The notes: generated by a model from the letters alone, not told the origin. 64,000 bases of DNA from Phocaeicola oris (GCF_021295095.1 NZ_JAJLQX010000016.1:1-64000), one strand, 5' to 3'; shown: positions 1-8,984, numbered from the stretch's first letter. A program made the numbers and translations.

Positions 1-118
1 ACACATAAAAACAGACAAGGGCAAACCTCTCGGGATGCCTTTGCTTATTATGTTTTCGGCACGCTTACGCGCGCGTACGAAAAGACGGAAAAATGTGCTT
101 GATGATGGGCGGTTAGAA

Positions 119-149
<31 letters not shown>

Positions 150-150
150 G

Positions 151-179
151 CAAATTATTTGGAATGGCCAAATAATTTG
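151..179. terminator. perfect 12-bp hairpin, possible terminator
   Basis: Arms CAAATTATTTGG (151-162) and CCAAATAATTTG (168-179) are perfectly complementary around a 5-nt loop. The run after it (TCTTAAAATT) is a poor T-tract, so it is either a weak terminator of a gene left of the window or a protein-binding dyad. Confidence 0.4.
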
Positions 180-678
180 TCTTAAAATTCACGTTATAAT
201 TAAAAATATTTCGCGCTTTACACATTTATATAATCGGATGTAAATCACCACGTTGATGATTTCGGTGGCGAAGCTAAGTATTAAGTTTGAATTGGGCAAG
301 GAAAGGAACATTTTTTTTGAAAAAACAAGGATGGAATAAAAAATGGTATTTGAGGTGCTTTTATCAACCATATATTTTTTTATTATATCGAATTCACGTA
401 AAATAGAAGTCATGTTGACCTAAGGAAGAAATCAAAAAGGGCTTACTGTATATTTAAATGATGTTTCCATCTCCTCATTAACAAAAAGACGAAATTAAAT
501 GTTCACGCACGTAAGAATATGTATATGCAAAAATACGTATAGAATAACGTATCAGCCTAAATAATCCTTTTGACAATAAAATAATTTAAAAACATACACA
601 AACAGACTGAAAAACTGTCATTTTATTTTATACAAGTTCCATTTTTGCGCTCATTAACATATAAAGATATGCTAAAAA

Positions 679-710
679 TTTGCATATACAATTTTTATTC
701 CATACATTTG
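679..710 (+). promoter_or_regulatory. Bacteroides-type promoter of the fimbrillin operon
   Basis: TTTG at 679-682, a 20-bp spacer and TACATTTG at 703-710 match the Bacteroides -33/-7 consensus. The start point would fall near 717, giving a leader of about 90 nt that contains two inverted repeats. Confidence 0.65.
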
Positions 711-714
711 ACCC

Positions 715-741
715 TTGATAACTATTCTTGATAGTTATCAA
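715..741. promoter_or_regulatory. 10-bp inverted repeat at the predicted transcription start
   Basis: TTGATAACTA (715-724) and TAGTTATCAA (732-741) are perfectly complementary with a 7-bp spacer. The repeat sits immediately after the -7 box, where a dimeric regulator could block initiation or an RNA hairpin could form at the 5' end. Confidence 0.5.
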
Positions 742-759
742 AAAAATAAATTAAAACAC

Positions 760-793
760 AAAAACAGACTGTTAACTAAATTAGTCTGTTTTT
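760..793 (+). terminator. leader hairpin with T-run, possible attenuator
   Basis: AAAAACAGACT (760-770) pairs with AGTCTGTTTTT (783-793), ending in a run of five T. It lies between the promoter and the fimbrillin start codon at 808, so it looks like an intrinsic terminator inside the leader. It could attenuate the operon; no competing structure was proven. Confidence 0.45.
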
Positions 794-807
794 CTAAATA
801 ATATAAT

Positions 808-1734
808 ATGAAAGAACGTATCTTTTTCCTACTATTTGTAGGGATGGTATTCACTACCTGTAGCAAATCAGTGAACGAACCTATCGACAATCAAGTTTTA
901 CCATTATCATTAGAGGCTCAAATAGGGAAACCTATCGAACAAATTAATGTTCGTGGTGACGGTGATGAACAAACCAATCTAACCGATTATTTCTTAAAGA
1001 ATGATGCAATTGGGCTCTTTATGGAAAATCAGCCCGCTGTAAAATGGATTAAAAATAAAACAGAATGGGAAGGTGAGGTTAATATGTACTGGCCATCGAA
1101 AAACAACTCATTCCATTTCTACGCATTTTATCCGTATACATCAGCCACAACTCCAACTTCGATTCCTATGCCTTCTTTAAAAACACAAAACGGCGTACTA
1201 AAAGACACACATGCATACGACTTTCTAATCGCTGAAAAAAATCAAGATTACGGGGAAAATGGAACCGTTGCTTTCACAGGGGCAAACTGTTTCAAACATG
1301 TATCTTGCTTGCTAAGTCTGACATTCAAAGGCATAGACAGCATGGAGAATGCAGAATTTACAAGAATCACCCTTAATGGAACAAATTTAATCTCAGCATC
1401 AACTTACTCCTTTACCAATGGGAAAGTAACATATACAGACAATTCTCAGGAGTTAACCATCAATAATACAATCCAAGCGTCTGCCGCAGGTACTACTTAT
1501 AATGTGATAGTTAATGCACTCGACAGCAAAGTCTCACTGAACATCGAATACAAAATAGGTGAACAAAGCTATAAAGCTTCACTTTCGGAGTTGACATCTA
1601 ATTTAAAATCAGGTTATCAGCAAAAATATACCATTGAAGTGAAGGGCGCGGAATTACGTATTACTGGTACCGAAGTGCAACCATGGGCTACCGGTGAAAC
1701 AAAAATTATAACCATTGACGGTGAAGAAATATGA
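808..1734 (+). CDS. fimbrillin-like (Mfa/FimA-type) lipoprotein
   Basis: A 308-aa exported lipoprotein, probably a structural subunit of a Bacteroides surface fimbria. The N-terminus has a lipoprotein signal with a lipobox ending FTTC, Cys at about residue 18. The middle contains the usual Mfa-like features: a segment with FHFYAFYP, a YDFLIA strand, and a motif with FKHVSCLLSL where most homologues have F.H..s.l. These proteins are assembled after lipid removal and donor-strand exchange. It overlaps the next gene by 4 bp (ATGA), so the two are translationally coupled. The start is the only ATG close behind the leader hairpin. The exact fimbrial class is inferred, not proven. Confidence 0.75.
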   Translation: MKERIFFLLFVGMVFTTCSKSVNEPIDNQVLPLSLEAQIGKPIEQINVRGDGDEQTNLTDYFLKNDAIGLFMENQPAVKWIKNKTEWEGEVNMYWPSKNNSFHFYAFYPYTSATTPTSIPMPSLKTQNGVLKDTHAYDFLIAEKNQDYGENGTVAFTGANCFKHVSCLLSLTFKGIDSMENAEFTRITLNGTNLISASTYSFTNGKVTYTDNSQELTINNTIQASAAGTTYNVIVNALDSKVSLNIEYKIGEQSYKASLSELTSNLKSGYQQKYTIEVKGAELRITGTEVQPWATGETKIITIDGEEI

Positions 1735-3038
1735 AAAAGCATCTCATAACATACCGGATAACAATTTTATCTATTCTCTTTTCAATATTGTTTCTCTCAT
1801 GCCAAAAGATAGCTGACGAAGAAATAGAGAATTCTAAGGCTGTGTCAGTTAGTATATCTACAAGGGTAGCAGAGGAAACCAACATCTTGTATCCCGTAAA
1901 TATCTATGCCTTTACAACAGAAGGAAAATACGTAGATATGAAAAAAATCAACTCTGCTAAAGACGACATGAATTTCAGTTTGGCAGAAGGTGATTATCGT
2001 CTGGTAGCTATTTCCGGACTTACTCAAGAATACGAAATAGTGGATAATCCTGAAATAAGCGATGTGATAAACATCACCAACAATAGTTATGCAAAAACTC
2101 CGCTTATGCATGGTATGGCCGACGTAACATTGAAAGACAAAAATACAGAAGCTATCATAACGATGACCTATGCTGTGGCTGAGGTAAATATTGTTTTAAG
2201 CGGAATTACCGATGCCGATCAAGTTAAAGTAAGTCTTTCATCGCACTATCCCAATCTATCATTAGACGGAAAATATAATGGAGAAGCTTTAAAATTAGAT
2301 TTAGATTGCTCAAAAGATAAGAAAGGGAACTGGATTGCCGGACCATATTACATATTCCCGGGCTACGGTGATAAAACTATATTCTCTATTTCCATCATAA
2401 AAAATGGAAAGATGAAAGTATATGGCTATACCTATTCCGGTATTCCGCAAGCTAATCACCCATTTAATGCCATTGGCAATTATAACGACATATTAAAAAT
2501 TAGTGGTTCACTGGCATCAAAAGGATGGGAAAATCCAATTGACGTGAAATTTATATTCGGAAACATTAAAAAAGAAGCTGATGAAGCTAATGATGAGAAA
2601 CCGTCCAAACCCAGCAATATACCACAAGTAGGTGATATCTGGAACGACTGCATCATAGCAGCTACCGGCGAAGTGACACAAAACAGTATAAAACTCTTGC
2701 TATTCAGTATAGAAGAATGGGAAGGCAAATATTCCGACGGGGAAAAAGCAATAGATGGTTATACGGTCAATGGAATAGGTAACTGGAGACTACCTTCATA
2801 CAATGAAGCAAAACTTATTCGAGAGAATTTCTCAGGTAATGCTCTTCTTGCGCTGAACGACAAGATAAATAAAAGAGGGATGAATGAATTAAAAATCTCT
2901 ACCACATACAGATACCTATGTAAAAAAGGATCAAGGTTCTACAGTTTTCAATTTGGCACAGGGAAAACCATCAGTCTGGCAGGAAGCAAGACAACTTATC
3001 TCATTCGCCCTGTAAAGACTTTCGTTTTAAAGCTGTAA
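1731..3038 (+). CDS. fimbrillin-like lipoprotein with C-terminal Lcl/DUF1566-like domain
   Basis: A 435-aa lipoprotein with lipobox LFLSC near residue 24. The N-terminal two thirds resemble the FimB/Mfa2 anchor or tip family: an early YPVNIYAF strand, a LAEGDYRLVAISG stretch typical of these beta domains, and a second beta domain. From about residue 300 it changes character to GDIWNDCIIAA...NGIGNWRLPSYNEAKLI, which resembles the Lcl C-terminal (DUF1566) fold found in adhesins and collagen-like proteins. It is coupled to the upstream fimbrillin by an ATGA overlap and followed by a terminator. Likely the anchor or adhesive tip partner of the first gene; the adhesive role is inferred from the fusion. 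Confidence 0.65.
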   Translation: MKKHLITYRITILSILFSILFLSCQKIADEEIENSKAVSVSISTRVAEETNILYPVNIYAFTTEGKYVDMKKINSAKDDMNFSLAEGDYRLVAISGLTQEYEIVDNPEISDVINITNNSYAKTPLMHGMADVTLKDKNTEAIITMTYAVAEVNIVLSGITDADQVKVSLSSHYPNLSLDGKYNGEALKLDLDCSKDKKGNWIAGPYYIFPGYGDKTIFSISIIKNGKMKVYGYTYSGIPQANHPFNAIGNYNDILKISGSLASKGWENPIDVKFIFGNIKKEADEANDEKPSKPSNIPQVGDIWNDCIIAATGEVTQNSIKLLLFSIEEWEGKYSDGEKAIDGYTVNGIGNWRLPSYNEAKLIRENFSGNALLALNDKINKRGMNELKISTTYRYLCKKGSRFYSFQFGTGKTISLAGSKTTYLIRPVKTFVLKL

Positions 3039-3081
3039 GATTAGTCTATTCTTAACACAAATAAACTATTCTATTTTACGA

Positions 3082-3118
3082 GGGACAGACAAATTTAATT
3101 ATTTGCCCGTCCCTTTTT
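3082..3118 (+). terminator. intrinsic terminator of the fimbrillin operon
   Basis: A stem starting GGGAC at 3082 and closing GTCCC at 3113, with two internal mismatches and inner pairs CAAAT/ATTTG, is followed by TTTTT. It lies 44 bp past the second fimbrillin gene. Confidence 0.7.
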
Positions 3119-3225
3119 CCCTACAAAAGAAACATCATTTAATATCTCATCGGACATTACTTAAAACAAGTTTAGTTGAATTGTTTCAATAGAAACCCAT
3201 CCTCAGACAAAATTATTTAAAGAGC

Positions 3226-4995
3226 TTAAGCCAACTCCAAACCAAGTGTATCTTTCAATTCTTTAAGGTAGGGATTTTTCTCCATCATCATACGTAATTT
3301 CTCCGGGCCGGTAAATACTCGGTGTTGTTCCTTAACCTCAGCAACACGGATGTGCATCTTAACATGGCTATTATGCAATTTGGCATGCATAAAAGTTTCT
3401 ATCTGCCCTGCAAGTTCTTGCAAAGACTCGGCAGCCATATCATTATCAACGCTAACCTCAAAATTAATAGGGTCTGATAAAGTTGGATGAATGCCCATCA
3501 TCTTTCGTGAATTAGCTTTCTGCTCACGGGGGAGCTGGGCGGCAAACGATCGCCAAGCTAAGTCAAGATCAGATAAGGTAAACGATTCGTTCTGTTCTTC
3601 CTCGGACTGGACAGGTAGAGCAGATTCGTGTGTTGACGATTTTTGCTCAATCTTCTGATGGTGCTCCGGGCGGATAGAGACTTGCATAGAACTGATATCA
3701 ACCACAGGAGTCTGAAGCTCTGATTTATCTTTTTCAGGAAAAGGACTATGATGAACAGACGGCTTCACAGGCTGCGATGCAGAATGAGAAGCAACAGCCT
3801 TAGGAGCCTGTTTAGATGTTGAAGACTTCGCCTGAGCGGTCGGCTGGAATATAGGTTTTATCTGCGTAGTAAGACCTTGCCCACCCGATACGGAATCAGT
3901 ATCAAAACCCAATTGAGCACATTCTATTAACGTAAGTTCCACCAACAAACGTTTATTCTTACTGATTCGATAGTTCAAATCACAGTCATTGCAAATCTTC
4001 ATTCCACGAAATAAGAACTGCGTGGCGCATCGTCCGGCCTGGTCACTATATCGCCGGCGCACACTGTCGCTTACCTCAAGCAACGGGAGAGTAGACTCAT
4101 CCTTACTAACCAGCAGATCGCGGAAATGGGAAGCCAGTCCGGTGATAAAATGATTCCCGTCGAACCCTTTCTGCAAGATGCTGTTGAACAAAAGCAGCGC
4201 ATCAGTTATCTGTCCGCTAAGAAACATATCGGTAAGCTTAAAATAATACTCATAATCAAGCACATTCAAGTTGTCGATAACTGCCTGATAGGTAATATTC
4301 CCTCGAGTAAAACTAACCACCTGATCGAAGATGGACAGAGCATCACGCATTCCTCCATCGGCCTTCTGAGCAATGACCATCAGTGCTTCGGGTTCCACTT
4401 TCACTCCTTCTTTATCAGCCACGCGTTGAAGATGATTTACGATGTCTTGCACACTGATTCGATTGAAGTCATATATCTGGCAACGGCTCAAAATGGTTGG
4501 CAGCAACTTCTGTTTCTCAGTGGTAGCGAGAATAAACACAGCATGACGCGGAGGTTCCTCAAGCGTCTTCAGAAATGCGTTGAAAGCCGCGGTAGACAAC
4601 ATGTGAACCTCGTCAATAATATATACCTTATACTTTCCTATCTGAGGCGGTATTCTCACTTCCTCTATCAAACTGCGAATCCCCTCCACAGAGTTGTTAC
4701 TGGCGGCATCAAGCTCAAAAATGTTATACGAGCGTTGTTCATTAAACGCCTGACATGACTCACATTGGTTACATGCCTCACCATCGGAAGTGGGATGCTG
4801 GCAGTTAATAGTCTTAGCAAAGATACGGGCGCAAGTGGTTTTGCCCACTCCTCGAGGACCACAAAACAGATAGGCGTGTGCCAATTTACCCGAAGCGATG
4901 GCATTCTTAAGTGTAGTAGTAAGCGCCTGTTGTCCAATGACCGACTCAAAGGTGGACGGGCGATATTTCCGTGCAGATACTATATAATTCTCCAT
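3226..4995 (-). CDS. dnaX: DNA polymerase III subunit gamma/tau
   Basis: Clamp-loader ATPase subunit, 589 aa, which loads the sliding clamp and ties polymerase cores together at the fork. The Walker A motif GPRGVGKTT lies at about residues 46-54. The zinc-binding cysteines at about 65, 75, 78 and 81 follow, then DEVHML at about 128-133, the sensor-like LSRCQ, and the DALSIFDQV segment of domain III. The tail after about residue 370 is Gln/Ser/Pro rich and low in similarity, as usual for the tau extension. No A-rich slippery heptamer was obvious at the gamma/tau boundary, so only full-length tau is supported here. It is transcribed alone, divergently from the ftsB-like gene. Confidence 0.95.
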   Translation of the reverse strand: MENYIVSARKYRPSTFESVIGQQALTTTLKNAIASGKLAHAYLFCGPRGVGKTTCARIFAKTINCQHPTSDGEACNQCESCQAFNEQRSYNIFELDAASNNSVEGIRSLIEEVRIPPQIGKYKVYIIDEVHMLSTAAFNAFLKTLEEPPRHAVFILATTEKQKLLPTILSRCQIYDFNRISVQDIVNHLQRVADKEGVKVEPEALMVIAQKADGGMRDALSIFDQVVSFTRGNITYQAVIDNLNVLDYEYYFKLTDMFLSGQITDALLLFNSILQKGFDGNHFITGLASHFRDLLVSKDESTLPLLEVSDSVRRRYSDQAGRCATQFLFRGMKICNDCDLNYRISKNKRLLVELTLIECAQLGFDTDSVSGGQGLTTQIKPIFQPTAQAKSSTSKQAPKAVASHSASQPVKPSVHHSPFPEKDKSELQTPVVDISSMQVSIRPEHHQKIEQKSSTHESALPVQSEEEQNESFTLSDLDLAWRSFAAQLPREQKANSRKMMGIHPTLSDPINFEVSVDNDMAAESLQELAGQIETFMHAKLHNSHVKMHIRVAEVKEQHRVFTGPEKLRMMMEKNPYLKELKDTLGLELA

Positions 4996-5026
4996 GAGTT
5001 TCTCTCTTCTATTTCAACGTTTGATG

Positions 5027-5034
5027 CAAATATA
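5027..5034 (-). promoter_or_regulatory. -7 box for dnaX
   Basis: The plus-strand sequence CAAATATA reads TATATTTG on the minus strand, matching TAnnTTTG, about 32 bp upstream of the dnaX start. No clear -33 TTTG was found. Confidence 0.4.
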
Positions 5035-5055
5035 CAAATTTTTATGCCCCTTTTT

Positions 5056-5086
5056 ATTGATTATGTAAGAAAAACTTTTATCTTTG
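5056..5086 (+). promoter_or_regulatory. promoter of the ftsB-like gene
   Basis: ATTG (5056-5059), a 19-bp spacer and TATCTTTG (5079-5086) fit the Bacteroides promoter form with one -33 mismatch. It lies about 60 bp before the ATG at 5147. Confidence 0.5.
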
Positions 5087-5146
5087 CCCTTATAAAAAGG
5101 AAAGCAAGGATTCTTGTCTCATCTTTTTGACATAAGTTTTTTCGAA

Positions 5147-5443
5147 ATGAGCAAATTAAAGTCGATCTGGTTATTTATATGCAGGCATAAGTACCTCATT
5201 ACTATTGCGTTTTTTTTAATCATCATCGTTTTCCTTGATGAGAATAACCTTATAGAGCGATTCCATCATAAGCGCGAAATCAGTACACTGAAAACAGAGA
5301 TAGAACAATACCGCAAACAGTATAACGAAGATACGGAAAAGCTCAATAATATATTGAACAAGCCCGAAGAACTGGAGAAAATAGCCAGAGAAAAGTACTT
5401 GATGAAGAAACCGAATGAAGACATATTTATTATAGAAGAATGA
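5147..5443 (+). CDS. FtsB/DivIC-family septum formation protein
   Basis: A 98-aa bitopic membrane protein of the FtsB/DivIC family, part of the divisome subcomplex that activates septal wall synthesis. A single transmembrane helix (about residues 12-30) is followed by a charged coiled coil and the family-typical C-terminal segment with LEKIAREKY and a kinked EEY-type end. I chose ATG 5147 over an in-frame TTG at 5114 because the TTG adds eleven residues without similarity and sits close to the predicted start of transcription. It overlaps the next gene by 4 bp. Confidence 0.8.
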   Translation: MSKLKSIWLFICRHKYLITIAFFLIIIVFLDENNLIERFHHKREISTLKTEIEQYRKQYNEDTEKLNNILNKPEELEKIAREKYLMKKPNEDIFIIEE

Positions 5444-5781
5444 AAAAAAACTTAAAATCTCTCATGATGTTAGGTGCTATACTGCTTCTCATAGGAGCGG
5501 TATTGATGGTGAACCAACTGACTATCGCCCCCTATCTGTACACGATAGGCGCGCTGTTATTCGGATACGTTCAAGTGTTCCACGGTAAGTACGAAGGACA
5601 AAGCCTCGTAATTCGTCGTTTACGTCGACTGCAGATTTTTGGTGCTATTATGCTAGTCGTCACAGGTATTCCTATGTTCACGATGCACCACAATGAATGG
5701 ATTCTGGCTATGGCCATAGCTGCTATCTTTGAATTGTACACAGCTTGGAGAATTCCAATAGAACTGAAAAAAGAAAAATAA
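5440..5781 (+). CDS. small conserved membrane protein
   Basis: A 113-aa protein with about four hydrophobic segments: about residues 6-26, 30-45, 68-85 and 87-103. A basic patch (RRLRRL) lies between the second and third. There is no signal peptide or catalytic motif. It overlaps the FtsB/DivIC gene (ATGA), so the two form one translation unit and it may act at the envelope or in cell division, but this rests on context alone. I do not recognise a named family. Confidence 0.6.
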   Translation: MKKNLKSLMMLGAILLLIGAVLMVNQLTIAPYLYTIGALLFGYVQVFHGKYEGQSLVIRRLRRLQIFGAIMLVVTGIPMFTMHHNEWILAMAIAAIFELYTAWRIPIELKKEK

Positions 5782-5826
5782 CCCGCGTAAATTCCATAAT
5801 ATTTGTAAAAATACGCATGTATAAAC

Positions 5827-5908
5827 ATCAATATTTGTTGGGTGGTAACTAATAAATTCCTATTTGATTTAAATAATAATAAAATATTTCCACCCAACGA
5901 ATATTGAT
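5827..5908. promoter_or_regulatory. 19-bp inverted repeat overlapping a promoter
   Basis: ATCAATATTTGTTGGGTGG (5827-5845) and the complementary arm at 5890-5908 match at 18 of 19 positions across a 44-bp AT-rich spacer. The right arm lies inside the -33/-7 spacer of the promoter at 5887-5918, so a protein bound to both arms could loop out or occlude it. Confidence 0.6.
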
Positions 5909-5918
5909 TGTATTTTTG
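5887..5918 (+). promoter_or_regulatory. promoter of the DUF4369-like lipoprotein gene
   Basis: TTTC (5887-5890), a 20-bp spacer and TATTTTTG (5911-5918) match the Bacteroides consensus except the last -33 base. The start codon is 40 bp downstream. Confidence 0.55.
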
Positions 5919-5958
5919 CTCCTGATGAAAAAGTTTGAGAGGGAGGTTTTAAATATAC

Positions 5959-6678
5959 ATGAAACGATTTTCTTTTACGTTAATATCTATTCTGCTGCTT
6001 ACATCTTGTGCCAGCCAATACCAGATAAAAGGTACTTCTTCGGTATCCCGCCTGGACGGGAAGATGTTATTTGTGAAAATTCCTGAGTCGAATCGATTGA
6101 TTGACATTGATTCTGCCGAGGTAGTTCACGGACTCTTTTCGATGACGGGAGAAGCGGATTCTTCTATGCTGGCAGCGCTGTACATGGATGATCAAAGTAT
6201 TATGCCTTTTGTTATAGAGAAAGGAAATATAAGCATCAGCATTGATAATGCACGTACTGAAATCAAAGGAACTCCACTGAATAATAAGCTGTCTGAATTT
6301 ATTACAAAGAAGATTTCAATAGACGATAGGGCTTACGATCTGGAGCATAGGGAAAACCAAATGATCATGGATGGTAACGATCCAATGGAGATTGAAGCCA
6401 CCATTAATGAAGAACGTAAGAAACTAATGGACGAGCTGACAGCTATGGCAAAGGAATTTATCCAGAACAACTATACAAACATCCTGGGACCGGGCATCTT
6501 TACCATTATATGCAGTGGATATGACATGCCACTCATGACTCCATTTGTAGAAGAAATTCTGGAAAACGCGCCCGAAAGTTTCAAAAACAGCCCTCTTGTA
6601 AAAGAGTATGTTGATACTGCCCGCCGAAACATGAACAGGATGAAGCAGAATATGCAATCGCAAACATCAGGGAGATAA
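5959..6678 (+). CDS. DUF4369-like lipoprotein
   Basis: A 239-aa lipoprotein with signal MKRFSFTLISILLLTSC. The N-terminal domain (about residues 20-115) has the beta-sandwich pattern of DUF4369, with LDGKMLFVKIP, a central G.F...G strand and IEKGNISISID. That domain usually precedes a thioredoxin fold in Bacteroides. Here the C-terminal half is a charged, mostly helical region with no CxxC motif, so no redox function can be assigned. It probably sits on the periplasmic face of a membrane. The ATG at 5959 directly begins the signal peptide. Confidence 0.7.
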   Translation: MKRFSFTLISILLLTSCASQYQIKGTSSVSRLDGKMLFVKIPESNRLIDIDSAEVVHGLFSMTGEADSSMLAALYMDDQSIMPFVIEKGNISISIDNARTEIKGTPLNNKLSEFITKKISIDDRAYDLEHRENQMIMDGNDPMEIEATINEERKKLMDELTAMAKEFIQNNYTNILGPGIFTIICSGYDMPLMTPFVEEILENAPESFKNSPLVKEYVDTARRNMNRMKQNMQSQTSGR

Positions 6679-6777
6679 ATAAAAAACTATGCCTAAGAGG
6701 AGGATGCACTTTGAACTTTTACCCATAGCCCATGATAGCATTTTATTTTTATCATAATATAACAAATCGCATTGGTT

Positions 6778-7287
6778 ATGAAAAACATTTTAATTATCGT
6801 ATGTGCCATTCTGTTTGTTAGTTGCGGATCAACGAACAAAATGACAAAAGAACAACACGCGGCCTTAGTAGCGCAAACTGTTCACAAAATGATATCAAGT
6901 AAAGACTATACCATTACGGTACAAGGATTTTCTAACCGTGTCATGTCTTCTTCACAGATTTCATCATCAGGCTATAGCTTACAAGTAAAAGGAGAAAGAC
7001 TTTCTACCCACCTTCTTTATAGTGGAACAGCTCACACTGCTGTACTCGGAGGAAGCAACTATGGCATGACATTCGACAACGTGGAAATCACCAACTATTC
7101 CGTTACTTATCCAAAAGCAGATCTTGCTACCATCAGATTTAACGCGACAAAAGATGGTGAGCCGTATACGTTCACCATCGAAGTGTATGATAACGCGGAG
7201 GCAAAGGTATCGGTGGGTTCAAGGAGATTCGAGGGAATGGTCTATACGGGCGAATTGAATGTCTGGGAAAAAATATATAATCAATAA
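6778..7287 (+). CDS. DUF4251-like lipoprotein
   Basis: A 169-aa lipoprotein with lipobox LFVSC (Cys at about residue 15). The body is beta-rich and fits the DUF4251 family: an early helix before YTITVQGF, then GGSNYGMTFDNVEI and a C-terminal barrel-like strand set with FTIEVYDNAEAKVSV. I placed the start at ATG 6778, since the in-frame TTG at 6772 adds only two residues before the signal peptide. Function of the family is unknown. It stands alone between the DUF4369-like gene and pgk. Confidence 0.7.
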   Translation: MKNILIIVCAILFVSCGSTNKMTKEQHAALVAQTVHKMISSKDYTITVQGFSNRVMSSSQISSSGYSLQVKGERLSTHLLYSGTAHTAVLGGSNYGMTFDNVEITNYSVTYPKADLATIRFNATKDGEPYTFTIEVYDNAEAKVSVGSRRFEGMVYTGELNVWEKIYNQ

Positions 7288-7379
7288 ATGTCAACCATCC
7301 CAACTCATAAGTAACAGAAGTAAATTCCACTCCTACATTATTTTTTCTTTTTGATAATCAGAAGAACAGAAAAAAATCG

Positions 7380-7387
7380 TAACTTTG
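7380..7387 (+). promoter_or_regulatory. -7 box for pgk
   Basis: TAACTTTG followed by C fits TAnnTTTG and lies 46 bp before the pgk start. The nearest TTTG (7350-7353) is at 26 bp spacing, too far to be a good -33. A 12-codon ORF (7409-7447) overlaps the pgk start and may be incidental. Confidence 0.45.
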
Positions 7388-7433
7388 CAGCCAATAAAAA
7401 GAAGTATTATGTCTAAAATAAAATTGATAGATT

Positions 7434-8690
7434 ATGCAAACAATTGACAAATTCAATTTTGCTGGTAAAAAAGCAATCGTCCGTGTAGACTTCAATGTCC
7501 CATTGGATGAGAACGGAAAAGTAACTGATGACACTCGTATCCGTGGCGCTCTCCCTACACTGAAAAAAGTTCTTGCTGATGGTGGAAGTCTGATTATGAT
7601 GTCGCACATGGGTAAACCTAAAGGAAAAGTAAACCCTAAACTCTCATTGAGCCAAATTGTTGATCCGGTATCCAAAGCGTTAGGTGTTGCGGTAAAATTT
7701 GCTCCTGACTGCGCTAATGCTGCTGATGTTGCCGCTGCTCTGAAGCCCGGTGAGGCTTTGTTGCTCGAGAACTTGCGTTTTTACCCTGAAGAGGAAGGAA
7801 AACCTGTTGGCATTGAGAAGACCGATCCAAACTACGACGCTGCTAAAAAAGAGATGAAAGCTAAGCAAAAAGAGTTTGCCAAGACACTTGCAAGCTATGC
7901 CGACTGTTACGTTAACGACGCATTCGGTACAGCTCACCGCAAACATGCTTCTACTGCAGTCATCGCTGATTCATTCGACACAGAAAATAAAATGCTCGGC
8001 TACCTGATGGAAAAGGAAGTTAAAGCTATCGATAATGTGTTGAAGAATGCTCAGCATCCATTCACTGCTATCATAGGTGGCTCTAAGGTTTCTTCTAAGC
8101 TTGGTGTAATCAAAAACTTGCTCACCAAAGTCGATAACCTTATCATTGGTGGCGGTATGGGCTACACTTTCATCAAGGCTCAAGGTGGGCATATCGGCGA
8201 TTCACTTCACGAGGACGAACTGATGCCTGAAGCTCTTTCTGTTATGGAAGAAGCTAAGAAATTGGGAGTGAATATTTCTCTTTCTGTTGCTACCGTAGCC
8301 GGAAACAAGTTTGCTGATGACGCCGACAAGCAGATAGTTGATATTTATAATATTCCTGAAGGTTGGGAAGGCATGGATGCTTCAGAAGCATCATTAAAAA
8401 ACTGGAAGGAGATTATCTTAGCATCCAAGACTATTCTTTGGAACGGTCCGGTAGGCGTATTCGAATTCCCAAGCTTCGCTCACGGTACAGGTGAAATTGC
8501 TAAGTACGTTGCCGAGGCTACAGAAAACGGTGCCTATTCATTGGTAGGTGGTGGCGACTCTGTTGCCGCTGTCAACAAATTTGGCTTGGCAGATAAAGTT
8601 TCTTATGTATCAACCGGTGGTGGTGCCATGCTCGAGGCAATTGAGGGTAAAGTTCTTCCGGGCGTAGCTGCGATTACAGGAGAAGCATAA
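7434..8690 (+). CDS. pgk: phosphoglycerate kinase
   Basis: Cytosolic glycolytic enzyme, 418 aa, converting 1,3-bisphosphoglycerate and ADP to 3-phosphoglycerate and ATP. The N-terminal signature [13 protein letters not shown] is at about residues 12-24, followed by the substrate-binding [10 protein letters not shown] and MSHMGKPKG. The hinge and nucleotide-binding parts include [23 protein letters not shown] and the C-terminal [13 protein letters not shown] and [10 protein letters not shown]. Length is normal for the family and no key motif is missing. It is monocistronic, with its own -7 box and a downstream terminator, and uses the strongly biased codons expected of a highly expressed gene. 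Confidence 0.97.
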   Translation: MQTIDKFNFAGKKAIVRVDFNVPLDENGKVTDDTRIRGALPTLKKVLADGGSLIMMSHMGKPKGKVNPKLSLSQIVDPVSKALGVAVKFAPDCANAADVAAALKPGEALLLENLRFYPEEEGKPVGIEKTDPNYDAAKKEMKAKQKEFAKTLASYADCYVNDAFGTAHRKHASTAVIADSFDTENKMLGYLMEKEVKAIDNVLKNAQHPFTAIIGGSKVSSKLGVIKNLLTKVDNLIIGGGMGYTFIKAQGGHIGDSLHEDELMPEALSVMEEAKKLGVNISLSVATVAGNKFADDADKQIVDIYNIPEGWEGMDASEASLKNWKEIILASKTILWNGPVGVFEFPSFAHGTGEIAKYVAEATENGAYSLVGGGDSVAAVNKFGLADKVSYVSTGGGAMLEAIEGKVLPGVAAITGEA

Positions 8691-8744
8691 TCCTCATAAG
8701 GAAATTATTTAAAAGTTAGAATTATAGTTTTATATATAATAAGG

Positions 8745-8780
8745 TAAGGACGATCTTTCTTTTGATCGCCCTTATTTTAT
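8745..8780 (+). terminator. pgk terminator
   Basis: TAAGGACGATC (8745-8755) pairs with GATCGCCCTTA (8764-8774) with one mismatch, followed by TTTTAT. Confidence 0.75.
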
Positions 8781-8840
8781 TGTATATACCGGCAAGCTCC
8801 CCCGTACGACTTCTTAATATCATAATAAGAACTCTCCCGA

Positions 8841-8984
8841 TGATGAGCATAAAATGATAGAATGATACGCATCACTTGATCAACTCATACGCATGAATCG
8901 TTCAACTCATACGCATCATTTGATCGATTCATCCGTATCACTTTGAAGAATGATGCCCATTACTTTGAATGTTAGTGCCCAACT
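8841..8984. repeat. family A array, locus 1: seven 22-bp palindromic units
   Basis: Units begin at 8841, 8863, 8885, 8907, 8929, 8951 and 8973, so the spacing is exactly 22 bp throughout. The best units read TCATACGCATGA and TCATACGCATCA; the outer ones drift (TGATGCCCATTA). The core is a near palindrome TCAT-N-CG-N-ATGA. The array lies between the pgk terminator and the susC promoter. No unique spacers of CRISPR type exist. Confidence 0.8.

Noticed and set aside
189-413. 74-aa minus-strand frame in the leader
   Set aside because: No family resemblance, no -7 box or terminator, and low-complexity hydrophobic sequence of AT-rich DNA.
4126-4758. 210-aa frame antisense to dnaX
   Set aside because: Shadow of the dnaX reading frame with no motif of its own.
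5114-5146. TTG start of the ftsB-like gene
   Set aside because: Adds eleven residues without similarity; ATG 5147 gives the typical length.
7409-7447. 12-codon leader peptide before pgk
   Set aside because: Too short and without any conserved pattern; probably incidental.
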